In this document: positions 56,051-64,000 of the stretch, piece by piece
Layout: each line of letters begins with the position of its first letter
Position numbering within the stretch: position 1 is the first letter of the stretch
From: Luteimonas galliterrae
GTDB lineage: Bacteria > Pseudomonadota > Gammaproteobacteria > Xanthomonadales > Xanthomonadaceae
Assembly: GCF_023374055.1 (NCBI RefSeq)
Contig: NZ_JAMBEP010000002.1
Location: 62,001 to 126,000, forward strand
Length of the DNA: 64,000 bases
Direction: 5' to 3'
Notes under the pieces: model-generated
The model's input: only the letters and a program-made list of their open reading frames with translations
The model's database searches: none
What the model was told of the DNA's origin: nothing
Position numbers and translations under genes: made by a program

Positions 56051-56932
56051 TCACTGTCCGGAGGTTTCGTGCCGTACCACCGCACGCCGCCCCCAAGCGG
56101 CCATCGCCAACGCCGGGAAATACATCAGCAGCCCATACATGGCCCCGGGCACCGCGATCTGCGACGAATGGAGCAAGGTCAACGCGATCACGATCGCCAG
56201 CGTGCTGTTCTGCACACCGACTTCCATGCCGATGGTGATCGCGTCGCGTACCGCCAGTCCGCTGATCCGCCCGAGCAGGAAGCCAAGGCCGATGGCGGCG
56301 CAACACAGCGTCATCGCGGCCGGGCCGATCTGCGCGAACCAGGTCGGCAGGTTCGCGCGTTCGGATATCGCGATGCCCACGATCAGCAGCAGCAGGAACG
56401 CGAGCGCGAACCTGCTGACCCAGGGCTCGGCGCGCTGCGCGAACGACGGCGCGGAACGGCGGACGCCCATGCCCAGCAGCACCGGCACCAGTACTAACGC
56501 GGCCAGATGCACGATGGTTTGGCCCACCGGCAGCCGGATGTCGCGGGTTTCGCCGCCGAACAACTGCAGGGCCAGGTTCACCAGCAGCGGCACGCTGAGG
56601 AACGTCACCAGCGCACTGATGACCGTCAGCGTCACGGCCAGCGCGACGTTCCCGCGCGCCAGATAGGTCAATGCGTTCGAAGTGGTGCCGCTGGGGCAGG
56701 CCGCGACCAGCACCAATCCGATCGCGAATTCGGCCGGCATGGGGAACAGCCACGCCACGGCGAAACCGAGCAGCGGCAGCAGCGCGTAATGGCCCAGGAT
56801 GCCGACCAGCACCGGTTTGGGCCGTTCGGCGATGCGGCGGAAGTCGCCGCCGCTCAGGGTCATGCCGATGCCGCACATGATGATCGCGATGGCCAGCGGC
56901 AGAGCGAACTTGATCAGCAAGCTATCTTGCAT
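56051..56932 (-). CDS. BASS family bile acid:sodium symporter-like protein
   Basis: A 293-residue membrane protein with nine to ten helices and both family motifs: ACPSGTTSNALTYLARGNVALAV (about 78-100) and GMEVGVQNSTLAIVIA (about 235-250), which form the crossing region in ASBT structures. Substrate is not deducible; bacterial members carry bile acids, keto acids or pantothenate. Confidence 0.93.
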   Translation of the reverse strand: MQDSLLIKFALPLAIAIIMCGIGMTLSGGDFRRIAERPKPVLVGILGHYALLPLLGFAVAWLFPMPAEFAIGLVLVAACPSGTTSNALTYLARGNVALAVTLTVISALVTFLSVPLLVNLALQLFGGETRDIRLPVGQTIVHLAALVLVPVLLGMGVRRSAPSFAQRAEPWVSRFALAFLLLLIVGIAISERANLPTWFAQIGPAAMTLCCAAIGLGFLLGRISGLAVRDAITIGMEVGVQNSTLAIVIALTLLHSSQIAVPGAMYGLLMYFPALAMAAWGRRAVVRHETSGQ

Positions 56933-57012
56933 GCGTCAACCCATGGCTCGACCGATATCCAGGCATCGTATCGTGAATATGACGCCGCGTGCATAGCTTT
57001 CTTGGATCGGAA

Positions 57013-57051
57013 CTCGATCTCACGCGAAGGCAACCTTCGCGTGAGGTCGAG
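57013..57051 (-). terminator. Strong hairpin after the small secreted peptide gene
   Basis: Arms CTCGATCTCACGCGAAGG (57013-57030) and CCTTCGCGTGAGGTCGAG (57034-57051) pair at 17 of 18 positions around a three-base loop. It begins about 12 bases after the peptide gene stop. There is no T-run, so it may stabilise the transcript or be a factor-assisted terminator. Confidence 0.6.
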
Positions 57052-57063
57052 CCGGTTGACTAG

Positions 57064-57276
57064 TCAGATAGCGCAAGTGCCAGAGACAGACATATCGCCC
57101 AAGTTGACGACACCGCCGTAAGCGCCAGCATACTTTCCGCAAACGAATCTCAAAATGAAGCACTCGCGCCAACCTATGCACGTTTGCACCGTAGGACCCG
57201 CTTTTGCGGGAGCTACCACAGCCAATCCCAACAGGATGGATAACATCGTCGATTTCAAGAGCAGATTGCGGGACAT
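57064..57276 (-). CDS. Small secreted peptide with four cysteines, unknown
   Basis: A 70-residue product. A classical signal peptide (LLLKSTMLSILLGLAVVAPAKA) predicts cleavage after residue 26. It leaves about 44 residues with Cys at 33, 39, 46 and 68, able to form two disulfides. AGGAG lies exactly six bases before the ATG. A strong hairpin follows the gene. No family is recognised. It stands alone between the BASS transporter and the glycine-zipper gene, with its own leader region. Confidence 0.7.
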   Translation of the reverse strand: MSRNLLLKSTMLSILLGLAVVAPAKAGPTVQTCIGWRECFILRFVCGKYAGAYGGVVNLGDMSVSGTCAI

Positions 57277-57355
57277 TCGCTTCTCCTAGCGTCAATACAG
57301 GTGGGCCCTGCGAACCGGGCAAACTCCAAGACGAGGGAAGCGACAATCGCTGGCC

Positions 57356-57382
57356 AAAAAGAAGGGGCCTTTCGGCCCCTTC
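57356..57382 (-). terminator. Rho-independent terminator of the glycine-zipper gene
   Basis: On the minus strand, GAAGGGGCC-gaaa-GGCCCCTTC is followed by TTTTT, starting about 24 bases after the stop codon. It is the cleanest intrinsic terminator in the window. Confidence 0.92.
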
Positions 57383-57405
57383 CTACTCTCCCTGCAAAGC
57401 GGTGA

Positions 57406-58161
57406 TTACTCCGGGCGTACGTCGACCCGCACACGGATCCGGTCGCCCGGATGGTAATCGGTTCGGGTGCGGTAACTGCGCCCGCCGTACTCGTAGGTCA
57501 CATCGTAGCCCGCCACGCGGTTGTCGTTGACGCGGCTATAGCCGTAGCCGTTGCGGACCGGTTCCGGATCGCACACGGTCACCGAAGCGGGACGCTGCCG
57601 CTGGCGCACGGACTGGTCGTAAATCGCGCGGCCAGCCATGCCGCCCGCCATGGTGCCCAGCGCCGAGGCGACGTAACGTCCGGAGCCGCCGCCGACCTTG
57701 CTGCCGACCACCGCACCGATCACGCCGCCGACGACCGTCGCCACCGTACGGCTGGTTTCGTTGCCGCCGCGATAACCGTTGTTGCCGTAATAGCCGTCGT
57801 TGCCATAGCCGTTGCTGCTGCGATAGTAGCCGTCGCGAGCGTAGTATCCGTCGTTGCCGTATCCGTTGTTGCCATAACCATTGTTGTAGTAAGGGTCGTT
57901 GGACGCATAACCCTCGTTGCGCGTATAGCAACGTTGCGAACCATTCGAATGCGCGCCGGTATTGCCATAGCCGTAATCCGACTGGATCACCGGGTCCACC
58001 CGAAGCACGCGCGCGTAGTCGTAGTGGCTGCCCGACGACTGGCCGTAACGGTCGACCGTCGGCTGGCCGTACTGGGAGTAATACCCCGAGGATTGCGCCG
58101 AGGCGGTGCCGACCGTGGCGGCCAAGCCCAGGGCAAGGATCGAAGTAGCGAGGCGTTTCAT
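57406..58161 (-). CDS. Exported glycine-zipper 2TM protein with Tyr/Gly/Asn-rich region
   Basis: A 251-residue protein with a signal peptide (1-22, ASA|Q). A low-complexity stretch (about 60-135) has repeats such as NNGYGNNGYGNDGYY. A glycine-zipper hairpin VVGGVIGAVVGSKVGGGSGRYVASALGTMAGGMAGRAI (about 143-180) and a C-terminal beta-rich part YDVTYEYGGRSYRTR follow. The outline resembles 17-kDa surface antigen/DUF4124-unlike outer-membrane proteins. GGAG precedes the ATG. Confidence 0.87.
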   Translation of the reverse strand: MKRLATSILALGLAATVGTASAQSSGYYSQYGQPTVDRYGQSSGSHYDYARVLRVDPVIQSDYGYGNTGAHSNGSQRCYTRNEGYASNDPYYNNGYGNNGYGNDGYYARDGYYRSSNGYGNDGYYGNNGYRGGNETSRTVATVVGGVIGAVVGSKVGGGSGRYVASALGTMAGGMAGRAIYDQSVRQRQRPASVTVCDPEPVRNGYGYSRVNDNRVAGYDVTYEYGGRSYRTRTDYHPGDRIRVRVDVRPE

Positions 58162-58264
58162 GGTGTGCTCCGGGCGCCGGAATGGCGCGCCTCGCACGCT
58201 AGAGTCGGGCAGGTAAAGCCGTGCTGAATCGAAACCGATTACAGCGCTACGGCCAACAAGGGGT

Positions 58265-58939
58265 TTACCTCGCCGACAGCCACGCCATCGACTGCCGGGC
58301 CGCGTCGATGGCGCTTGCACCCAGCAACGGCGCCACATGGCCGGCGGCCGGCAAACGGATCACATCGGCCCGCCAAGCCGCCGCCAGCGCCAGCGTGGTT
58401 GCCGCAGGTACATCTTCGTCGTCTTCAGAAACTAGGCAGAGCACCCGGCATAGCGGCTTCGCGACGGCGATTCCGGCTTGCGCCGCGCGCATCGCCGCAC
58501 CGCTTTCGTCGCGCCAGCGCCTGAAGGCGTAGAGCGCGGATGCATCGTTGGCATCGGGCATCGACTTGCGCGTCGATGCCAGCCGAGCATCGCGGCGCCA
58601 CGGCACGACATCGGGCCATGCCCGATGCGGCAGTCCCTCGTGGAACGGCGCCGGAGGCAGCGGATTGATCAGCACCAGCGCGTCGGCCTCGTCGGCCGTA
58701 AACGCGGCCAACAAGCCGCCCAGGCTCGCGCCGATCAGCGCTCGCGGGCGTGGCAGCGTACGCAGCGCGTCGCGCACCTGCGCGACGTAATCTTCGAACA
58801 CGGTCGCCTGCACACCGGCGGGCGAAGACTGCAGATCGGGGGCGTGGGCTTGAAGTCCCCGCGCCGCGAACACCCCGCGCCAAAGATTCCACTCCCAGCC
58901 GCCGCCGCCGGCGCCGTGGATCAGCAATGCCGATTTCAT
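58265..58939 (-). CDS. Alpha/beta hydrolase
   Basis: A 224-residue hydrolase. The oxyanion motif is LIHGAGGGGWEW, nucleophile S72 in GASLGGLLAA, the acid near SEDDEDVP and the histidine in AAGHVAPL. Substrate unknown. The ATG overlaps the LysR stop (ATGA), so the pair is coupled. Confidence 0.88.
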   Translation of the reverse strand: MKSALLIHGAGGGGWEWNLWRGVFAARGLQAHAPDLQSSPAGVQATVFEDYVAQVRDALRTLPRPRALIGASLGGLLAAFTADEADALVLINPLPPAPFHEGLPHRAWPDVVPWRRDARLASTRKSMPDANDASALYAFRRWRDESGAAMRAAQAGIAVAKPLCRVLCLVSEDDEDVPAATTLALAAAWRADVIRLPAAGHVAPLLGASAIDAARQSMAWLSAR

Positions 58940-59829
58940 CGCCGCAAGGCCGCCGTCATCGCCAGCAGCTTGTCGGCGACCCGGCGCACCGATTCGCGAT
59001 CCTCGGCCGCGGCCATCGCCAGGTAATGGCCGGCGACATTGCGGATCGCCGGTTTGGCGACGCGCACCAGGCGTCCACTGGCGACAGCATCGTCGGCGAG
59101 CGGAGAGCGCAGCAAGGCGATGCCCAACCCCGCCTGCGCGGCCGTCAGCACCAGGTCGTAATCCTCGAAACGGCGGTCGGCGGATTTGGCGCGGAAGCGC
59201 ACGTCCTGCGCGGCCAGCCAGTCGCGCCACTGGCTGGTGTCCGAATCGTGCAGCAAGGCGTGCTCGGCCAGGCGCGCGGGTTTTGCGTGGGCGCCCAGGC
59301 TGGCGGCTAGATCGGGAGAAGCCACCGGATACAGCTGTTCGGCGAACAGCAATTGCGCGCGGACACCCCGCCACTGGCCCTTTCCGTAACGCACCGAGAG
59401 ATCGCTCTGGCCCGCGGCGAGATCTGCGACGCGATGTTCGATCGCCAGTTCGATCCGCCGTTGCGCGGGCGATTCCTGCAAGGCGGGCAACCTGGGCAGC
59501 AGCCATAGCCGCGCGAACGAAGGCACCACGCTGATCCTGATCGTCGGCATCTCGCGGCGCGGCCGCCAGCGGTCGGCGGATTCGCGGATGGCGCCCAGCG
59601 CTTCCTCTACCTGCGCGACGAAGCGCTGACCCGCAGGCGTAGCGCGCACGCCGCGGCCGTGGCGCTCGAACAAAGGCGTGCCCAGCCAGCGCTCGACGGA
59701 CTGCACGCGGCGACTGACGGCGCCATGGGTCAGTTCCAGCGATTCGGCGGCGGCAGTGAACGACCCCGTGCGGTGCGCGGCGATCACGGCGGTCAGTCCG
59801 TCCAGCGGCGGCAAGGATGAGCTGTGCAT
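58936..59829 (-). CDS. LysR family transcriptional regulator
   Basis: A 297-residue GcvA-like regulator. The N-terminal winged helix-turn-helix is DGLTAVIAAHRTGSFTAAAESLELTHGAVSRRVQSVERWLG; the effector domain starts about residue 90 with TIRISVVPSFARLWLLPRLP. I use the ATG at 59829 rather than a GTG three codons up. Its start is 87 bases from the divergent TonB receptor gene, a likely target. Confidence 0.93.
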   Translation of the reverse strand: MHSSSLPPLDGLTAVIAAHRTGSFTAAAESLELTHGAVSRRVQSVERWLGTPLFERHGRGVRATPAGQRFVAQVEEALGAIRESADRWRPRREMPTIRISVVPSFARLWLLPRLPALQESPAQRRIELAIEHRVADLAAGQSDLSVRYGKGQWRGVRAQLLFAEQLYPVASPDLAASLGAHAKPARLAEHALLHDSDTSQWRDWLAAQDVRFRAKSADRRFEDYDLVLTAAQAGLGIALLRSPLADDAVASGRLVRVAKPAIRNVAGHYLAMAAAEDRESVRRVADKLLAMTAALRR

Positions 59830-59916
59830 GTGGCGCACAGCACATCATCGATCGTTGCGCTATGTCAACAGCCCGGCCGCGGCGAGCATGGGCGCGTCTT
59901 CCCTACCCGCCTTCCT

Positions 59917-61872
59917 ATGCGCCACCCGATCCGACCGTGCCGTACGCGCAGACGCGCCCGCTACCTCGCGACTCTCGGCGCCGCCGTTTTTGCAGCCGCA
60001 GCGCAAGCCCAGGACGATGTGGCCGGCAGCGCCGACGATGCGTTCGGCAGCCGCATCGGCCAGGAAAGCATCGGCCTGTATTCCGAATCGCTGGTGCGCG
60101 GGTTCGACCTGCAGCAGGCGGGCAACTACCGCATCGGCGACGCCTATTTCGTGCGCGCGGCGGGGCCCACGGACGCCATCGTCGCGTCGTCGCAGGTCCG
60201 GGTCGGCGCAAGCGCGCTACCGATCGACTTCCCGGCGCCGTCCGGCATCGTGCAATACACGCTGCTGCCGGGCGATCGCGACCGCAGCCGCATCGAAATC
60301 GGCTTCCAGCATGCGCTGGACAGCAATCCGCGGCCGTATCTGCGCAGCTTCTTCACCCGCCGCACCGACGACGGGCGTTTCTCGCTGTCGGGCGGCGTGC
60401 TGGGTTCGCCGAGCGCGCGTTACATGTTCGGCAACGAAGCCGAATACTACGGCGTCGGACTGGTGCCGCGGCTGCGGCTGGGCCAGCGCTGGCAGCTCAC
60501 CGGTTTCCATGGCCTCTACGTGCAGCGCTACCAGGCCGACGTGGGATTCGTGCCCGCCGACGGCGTGCGCCTGCCGCAACCCGACCGGCTGCGTTACCTC
60601 GGGCAGACGTGGTCGCGCTTCGACACCCGCAACGTCACTTCAGGCGCGATCGCCGCTTCCGACGCGCGCGACAACGCTTGGGACTATTCGCTGTCGGCCG
60701 TTCGTTCGCGCGTAGACCGGCCTCGGTCGGACTTCAACCTGTTCACCGAAATCGACGCTGCGGGCCGCGCGTCGGCATCGGCCTTGGTCGCGCGCGACCG
60801 CACGATCGATTCGAAAGCGCTGGAGGCCATCGCACGCCGCGACTGGACCGGTGAACGCCATCGCCACGAGTTGACCGCACTCGCCCGCTCGCGGCGCTCG
60901 GACTATCGCAACCCGCGCACGACGTCGGTCGACGTGGGCGACGCCTCGTTGCTGGGTCAGGTACCGCAAGCGCCGCGCGCGGCGGACGATCACGGACCTC
61001 AGGGCGGCGCCGGGGTCGAGCAACGCGAATGGGGGTTGGGCTGGCGCTATCAGCACCGCGGCGGTTTCACCGCCAATGCCGGTTTGCGCCGCGTCGCGAT
61101 CGACGAAACCGCGCTGCAGGCCAACGGCGTACGCACGATGCGCAGCTCTGGCGCCTGGCTGTACAACGGCTCGATCGTGCTGCCGCTGTCGGCGCGGTCG
61201 ACGGCTTTCGCCTCCACGACGCGCGGCATCGAAGAAGCGGGCAGCGCTCCCGAGAACGCCAGCAATCGTTTCCAGGTGCTGCCTCCGATCCTGGCGCAGC
61301 AGTCGGAGCTGGGCGTGAAGTGGCAACCGGACGCGTCGCTGTCGCTGATCGGCACCTTGTTCGAGATCGAAAAACCCGAGCCCGGCTTCGACGCCGGCAA
61401 TGCCTATCGGTTTTTGGACGATGTCCAGCACCGCGGCGCCGAAATTTCCCTGGCGGGCGACATCGCCGAAGGCCTGCACGTGGTCGCCGGCGCGACCTGG
61501 ATGCGGATGCGGCTGCAGGGCGATCGCGTGGACGCCGGCCAGATCGGCGAGCATCCGGTCGGACGCTCGGCGAAGCTGGCCTTGGCCAGCTTCGATTACG
61601 CGCCTTCGCGATGGCGCGGCGTTTCGATCGATGCCGACGCGACCTACTACGGGCCGCGCTTCGTCGACGAACGCAATCGCTACCGCACGCCCGGCTATAC
61701 GCTGCTCAACGTCGGCATGCGCTACCGGTTCGCCTGGAATGGCCTGCCGGCGGCCCTGCGCCTGCGCGTCTACAACGCCACCGACAAATACGCCTGGACA
61801 GTGGGCGGCAGCGGGATCCAGTCCTACGAACCCGAACGCCGGGTGATGCTGAGCCTGGCGCTGGGCGAATAG
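59917..61872 (+). CDS. TonB-dependent receptor
   Basis: A 651-residue outer-membrane receptor. The signal peptide ends AAQAQ at about residue 30. A short plug domain has IGLYSESLVRGFDLQQAGNYRIGDAYFVRA. A barrel follows, with alternating strands and Arg/Asp-rich loops. It ends with RTPGYTLLNVGMRYRF and VYNATDKYAWTV. The final residue is Glu, not the usual aromatic. Ligand unknown; no siderophore genes adjoin. It diverges from a LysR gene. Confidence 0.85.
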   Translation: MRHPIRPCRTRRRARYLATLGAAVFAAAAQAQDDVAGSADDAFGSRIGQESIGLYSESLVRGFDLQQAGNYRIGDAYFVRAAGPTDAIVASSQVRVGASALPIDFPAPSGIVQYTLLPGDRDRSRIEIGFQHALDSNPRPYLRSFFTRRTDDGRFSLSGGVLGSPSARYMFGNEAEYYGVGLVPRLRLGQRWQLTGFHGLYVQRYQADVGFVPADGVRLPQPDRLRYLGQTWSRFDTRNVTSGAIAASDARDNAWDYSLSAVRSRVDRPRSDFNLFTEIDAAGRASASALVARDRTIDSKALEAIARRDWTGERHRHELTALARSRRSDYRNPRTTSVDVGDASLLGQVPQAPRAADDHGPQGGAGVEQREWGLGWRYQHRGGFTANAGLRRVAIDETALQANGVRTMRSSGAWLYNGSIVLPLSARSTAFASTTRGIEEAGSAPENASNRFQVLPPILAQQSELGVKWQPDASLSLIGTLFEIEKPEPGFDAGNAYRFLDDVQHRGAEISLAGDIAEGLHVVAGATWMRMRLQGDRVDAGQIGEHPVGRSAKLALASFDYAPSRWRGVSIDADATYYGPRFVDERNRYRTPGYTLLNVGMRYRFAWNGLPAALRLRVYNATDKYAWTVGGSGIQSYEPERRVMLSLALGE

Positions 61873-61882
61873 ACCGGCCCGG

Positions 61883-62314
61883 TTAGACCAGTTCCGCCTC
61901 CAGCGTAATCGGCACCGCGCTCAGCGCCCTGGACACCAGGCAGTTTTGCTTGGCGTTGTCGGCGATGGCGCGGAACTTGGCTTCGTCTATGCCCGGGATC
62001 TTGGCTTTGGTCTTCAGACGAATGGCGCTGAGTGTGGGGCCGCCTTCCATCGACAGATCCACCTCGGCGCGCGTATCCAGCGCTTCCGGCGGATGGCCGG
62101 CGTCGCTCAGCATGGCCGACAGCGCCATCGTGAAGCAGCCGGCGTGCGCGGCGGCGATCAGTTCCTCGGGGTTGGTGCCTTTGACATCGCCGAAACGGGT
62201 GTTGAAGCCGTAGCGCGTGTTCTCCATCAGCCCGCTCTGCGGCGTGCTGAGCTGGCCCTGTCCGGTCTTGAGGTCGCCTTCCCAGTGCGCGGTGGCGTGG
62301 CGCGAGATGCCCAT
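61883..62314 (-). CDS. osmC: OsmC family peroxiredoxin
   Basis: A 143-residue OsmC-type peroxidase for organic hydroperoxides. The peroxidatic Cys60 is in AAHAGCFTMALSAML and the resolving Cys125 in KQNCLVSRAL. MENTRYGFNTRFGDVKGTNPEELIAAAHA is typical of the OsmC subgroup. It converges with the TonB receptor gene, 10 bases apart. Confidence 0.95.
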   Translation of the reverse strand: MGISRHATAHWEGDLKTGQGQLSTPQSGLMENTRYGFNTRFGDVKGTNPEELIAAAHAGCFTMALSAMLSDAGHPPEALDTRAEVDLSMEGGPTLSAIRLKTKAKIPGIDEAKFRAIADNAKQNCLVSRALSAVPITLEAELV

Positions 62315-62564
62315 GTCGTCCTCCGTAGGTGTGTGGATGTTGCGGTCGCGCCCAGCCTAATCAGGCGATCGTTACGTAAGCGTTGCCATGCTGCGCTGCA
62401 ACGGCGATCCGGGTCTGGGCACGGGCGCGATGCCGCGCTAAGGTGACGATCCGCCATGACCGACGCGCGGTCGCCTGCCAGCCAGGCAAACGCGACCAGG
62501 GGCAGCTTCCGCAACGCCGACCATGACGTCCTCTTCAACCCAGACCCCAGGGAGAGACGGACTC

Positions 62565-64000
62565 ATGTCCTACAGCACAGAACAAATCCGCAACGTGGCT
62601 CTTGCAGGCCACCCGGGCGCCGGCAAAACAACGCTTTTCGAAGCCCTGCTGCATGCCGGCGGCGCCGTCCAGACGGCAGGCACGATCGAACGCGGCACCA
62701 CGGTCTCCGATTTCGATCCGCTGGAAAAGGAACGCGGCCACTCCATCGATGCCGCTATCGCCAGCATCGACCACGCCGCGGCGGGTCAACCACTTGTACA
62801 CGTCAACCTGATCGACACGCCCGGCTACCCCGATTTCCGCGGCCCCACGCTGTCCGCACTGGCCGCGGTGGAAACCGCGATGATCGTGGTCGACGCCGAC
62901 ACCGGCATCGGCTACGGCACCCGCCGCATGATGGAGCACGCCAAGGCGCGCAACCTGTGCCGGGTAATCGTGGTCAACAAGATCGACCACGACGGCGCCA
63001 GCAGCGCCCGCCTGCTCGACGAATTGCGCGACGCCTTCGGGCCGGAAGTGTTGCCGCTCAACCTGCCCGCGGATGGCGGCAAGGCCGTCGTGGACTGTTT
63101 CGGCCAGTCGTCGGGCGACAGCGACCTGGGACCGGTCGCCGACTGGCACCAGAAGATCATCGACCAGGTGGTCGAGATCAACGAAACCGTGATGGACCAT
63201 TACCTCGACCTCGGCGAAGCCGGCCTGAGCGGCGAAGAGCTGCACGATGCGTTCGAGCAATGCCTGCGCGAAGGGCATCTGGTGCCGGTGTGCTTCGTCT
63301 CGGCGCGCAGCGGCGCGGGCGTCAAGGAACTGCTGGACGTGGCCGAGAAGCTGTTCCCGCATCCGGGCGAGGCGAATCCGCCGCCGTTCCATAAGGGCAA
63401 CGGCGCCGACGCGCAGCCGATCGAGGCCAAGCCGGATCCGAAGGCGCACGTGATCGCCGACGTGTTCCGCATCGTCAACGACCCCTTCGTCGGCAAGCTC
63501 GGCGTGTTCCGCGTCTACCAGGGCACGGTGAAGAAGGATACGCAGCTGTTCGTCGACGACGGCAAGAAGCCGTTCAAGGTGGCGCACCTGTTCAAGCTCA
63601 AGGGCAAGGACCACAGCGAGATCGCGCAGGCGGTGCCCGGCGACATCGCCGCGGTCGCCAAGGTGGACGACTTGCATTTCGATGCCGTGCTGCACGACAG
63701 CCACGACGAAGACCAGATCCACCTGGCGCCGCTCTCCTTCCCCAAACCGATGTTCGGCCTGGCGATCAACGCCGCCAGCAAGGGCCAGGAGCAGAAACTC
63801 GCCACCGCGCTGCACAAGCTGTCCGAAGAAGACCCCTGCTTCCATGTCGAGCACGAAGCCGAAACCAACGAGACCGTGATCCGCGGCTTGTCCGACTTGC
63901 ATCTGCGCGTGAACCTGCAGCGGCTCAAGGACAAGTACGGCGTGGATGTGACCACCCGCCCGCCGCGCATCGCCTACCGCGAAACCATCGGCGCCAAGGC
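62565..64000 (+). CDS. Elongation factor G-like GTPase (EF-G2 type), 5' part
   Basis: About 478 codons are in the window and the gene runs off the right edge. The P-loop is GHPGAGKT (15-22), G3 is DTPGYPDF (84-91), G4 is NKID (138-141). Domain II follows at about 305-390 (VIADVFRIVNDPFVGKLGVFRVYQGTV). Switch I reads KERGHSID instead of RGITI. The usual catalytic His after DTPG is Tyr88. This matches EF-G-like paralogues such as mycobacterial FusA2, whose role is not settled. The ribosome binding site GGGAGAG precedes the ATG. Confidence 0.9.
   Translation, partial: MSYSTEQIRNVALAGHPGAGKTTLFEALLHAGGAVQTAGTIERGTTVSDFDPLEKERGHSIDAAIASIDHAAAGQPLVHVNLIDTPGYPDFRGPTLSALAAVETAMIVVDADTGIGYGTRRMMEHAKARNLCRVIVVNKIDHDGASSARLLDELRDAFGPEVLPLNLPADGGKAVVDCFGQSSGDSDLGPVADWHQKIIDQVVEINETVMDHYLDLGEAGLSGEELHDAFEQCLREGHLVPVCFVSARSGAGVKELLDVAEKLFPHPGEANPPPFHKGNGADAQPIEAKPDPKAHVIADVFRIVNDPFVGKLGVFRVYQGTVKKDTQLFVDDGKKPFKVAHLFKLKGKDHSEIAQAVPGDIAAVAKVDDLHFDAVLHDSHDEDQIHLAPLSFPKPMFGLAINAASKGQEQKLATALHKLSEEDPCFHVEHEAETNETVIRGLSDLHLRVNLQRLKDKYGVDVTTRPPRIAYRETIGAK

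Overview
The window is a GC-rich, densely coded bacterial chromosome segment. It looks like a member of the Xanthomonadaceae/Lysobacteraceae (Lysobacter, Luteimonas, Stenotrophomonas, Xanthomonas type). The reasons are a fused aspartokinase/diaminopimelate decarboxylase, the MurD2-MurL pair for D-glutamate in peptidoglycan, the Xanthomonas-type Trm112-like protein in front of nadC, a TonB receptor, OPT and POT peptide transporters beside an S9 peptidase, and many GTAG-type REP palindromes like the SMAG repeats of Stenotrophomonas. No rRNA, tRNA, CRISPR array, prophage or complete insertion sequence was seen. Assignments come from reading motifs and gene order, not from database searches.

Layout. 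0-8 kb: purE and the first codons of purK (minus), a Trm112-like protein and nadC (plus), a lipoprotein with a QPQPx tail, a small membrane-anchored protein, then sspA-sspB and the cytochrome bc1 operon petABC (minus). 8-18.6 kb: lytic transglycosylase, miaB with a GNAT gene, a DUF1800-DUF1501 pair, and a TetR-controlled ABC exporter operon interrupted by a repeat element. 18.6-26 kb: phoH-ybeY-corC, a DUF4105 protein, corA, cstA-yjiX. 26-33.5 kb: DUF819 membrane protein, S9 peptidase, OPT and POT peptide transporters. 33.5-37 kb: rmlBACD for dTDP-L-rhamnose. 37-44 kb: a GST, an NTF2-like protein, a GAF histidine kinase/LuxR regulator pair, a di-heme cytochrome and a secreted beta-helix protein. 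44.5-47 kb: ssb, a polyprenyl diphosphate synthase and a dienelactone hydrolase. 47-53 kb: a compact minus-strand run, lysAC - membrane protein - murL - murD2, joining diaminopimelate/lysine synthesis to the non-canonical D-Glu route. 53-64 kb: PhzF-like protein, amidohydrolase, BASS transporter, a small Cys-containing secreted peptide, a glycine-zipper protein, a LysR/hydrolase pair divergent from a TonB receptor, OsmC, and the 5' part of an EF-G-like GTPase that runs off the window.

Most genes are housekeeping. The unusual signals are: (1) the murL-murD2 cluster; (2) more than a dozen intergenic palindromes of several sequence families that share GTAG...CTAC ends, several of which supply or abut the stop codon of the neighbouring gene; (3) two about 160-bp composite MITE-like copies in opposite orientation, one splitting the exporter operon; (4) an 18-bp sequence shared exactly by the promoter regions of the two-component system and the beta-helix gene; (5) a small secreted four-cysteine peptide gene; and (6) a translation-factor-like GTPase with tyrosine at the usual catalytic histidine.
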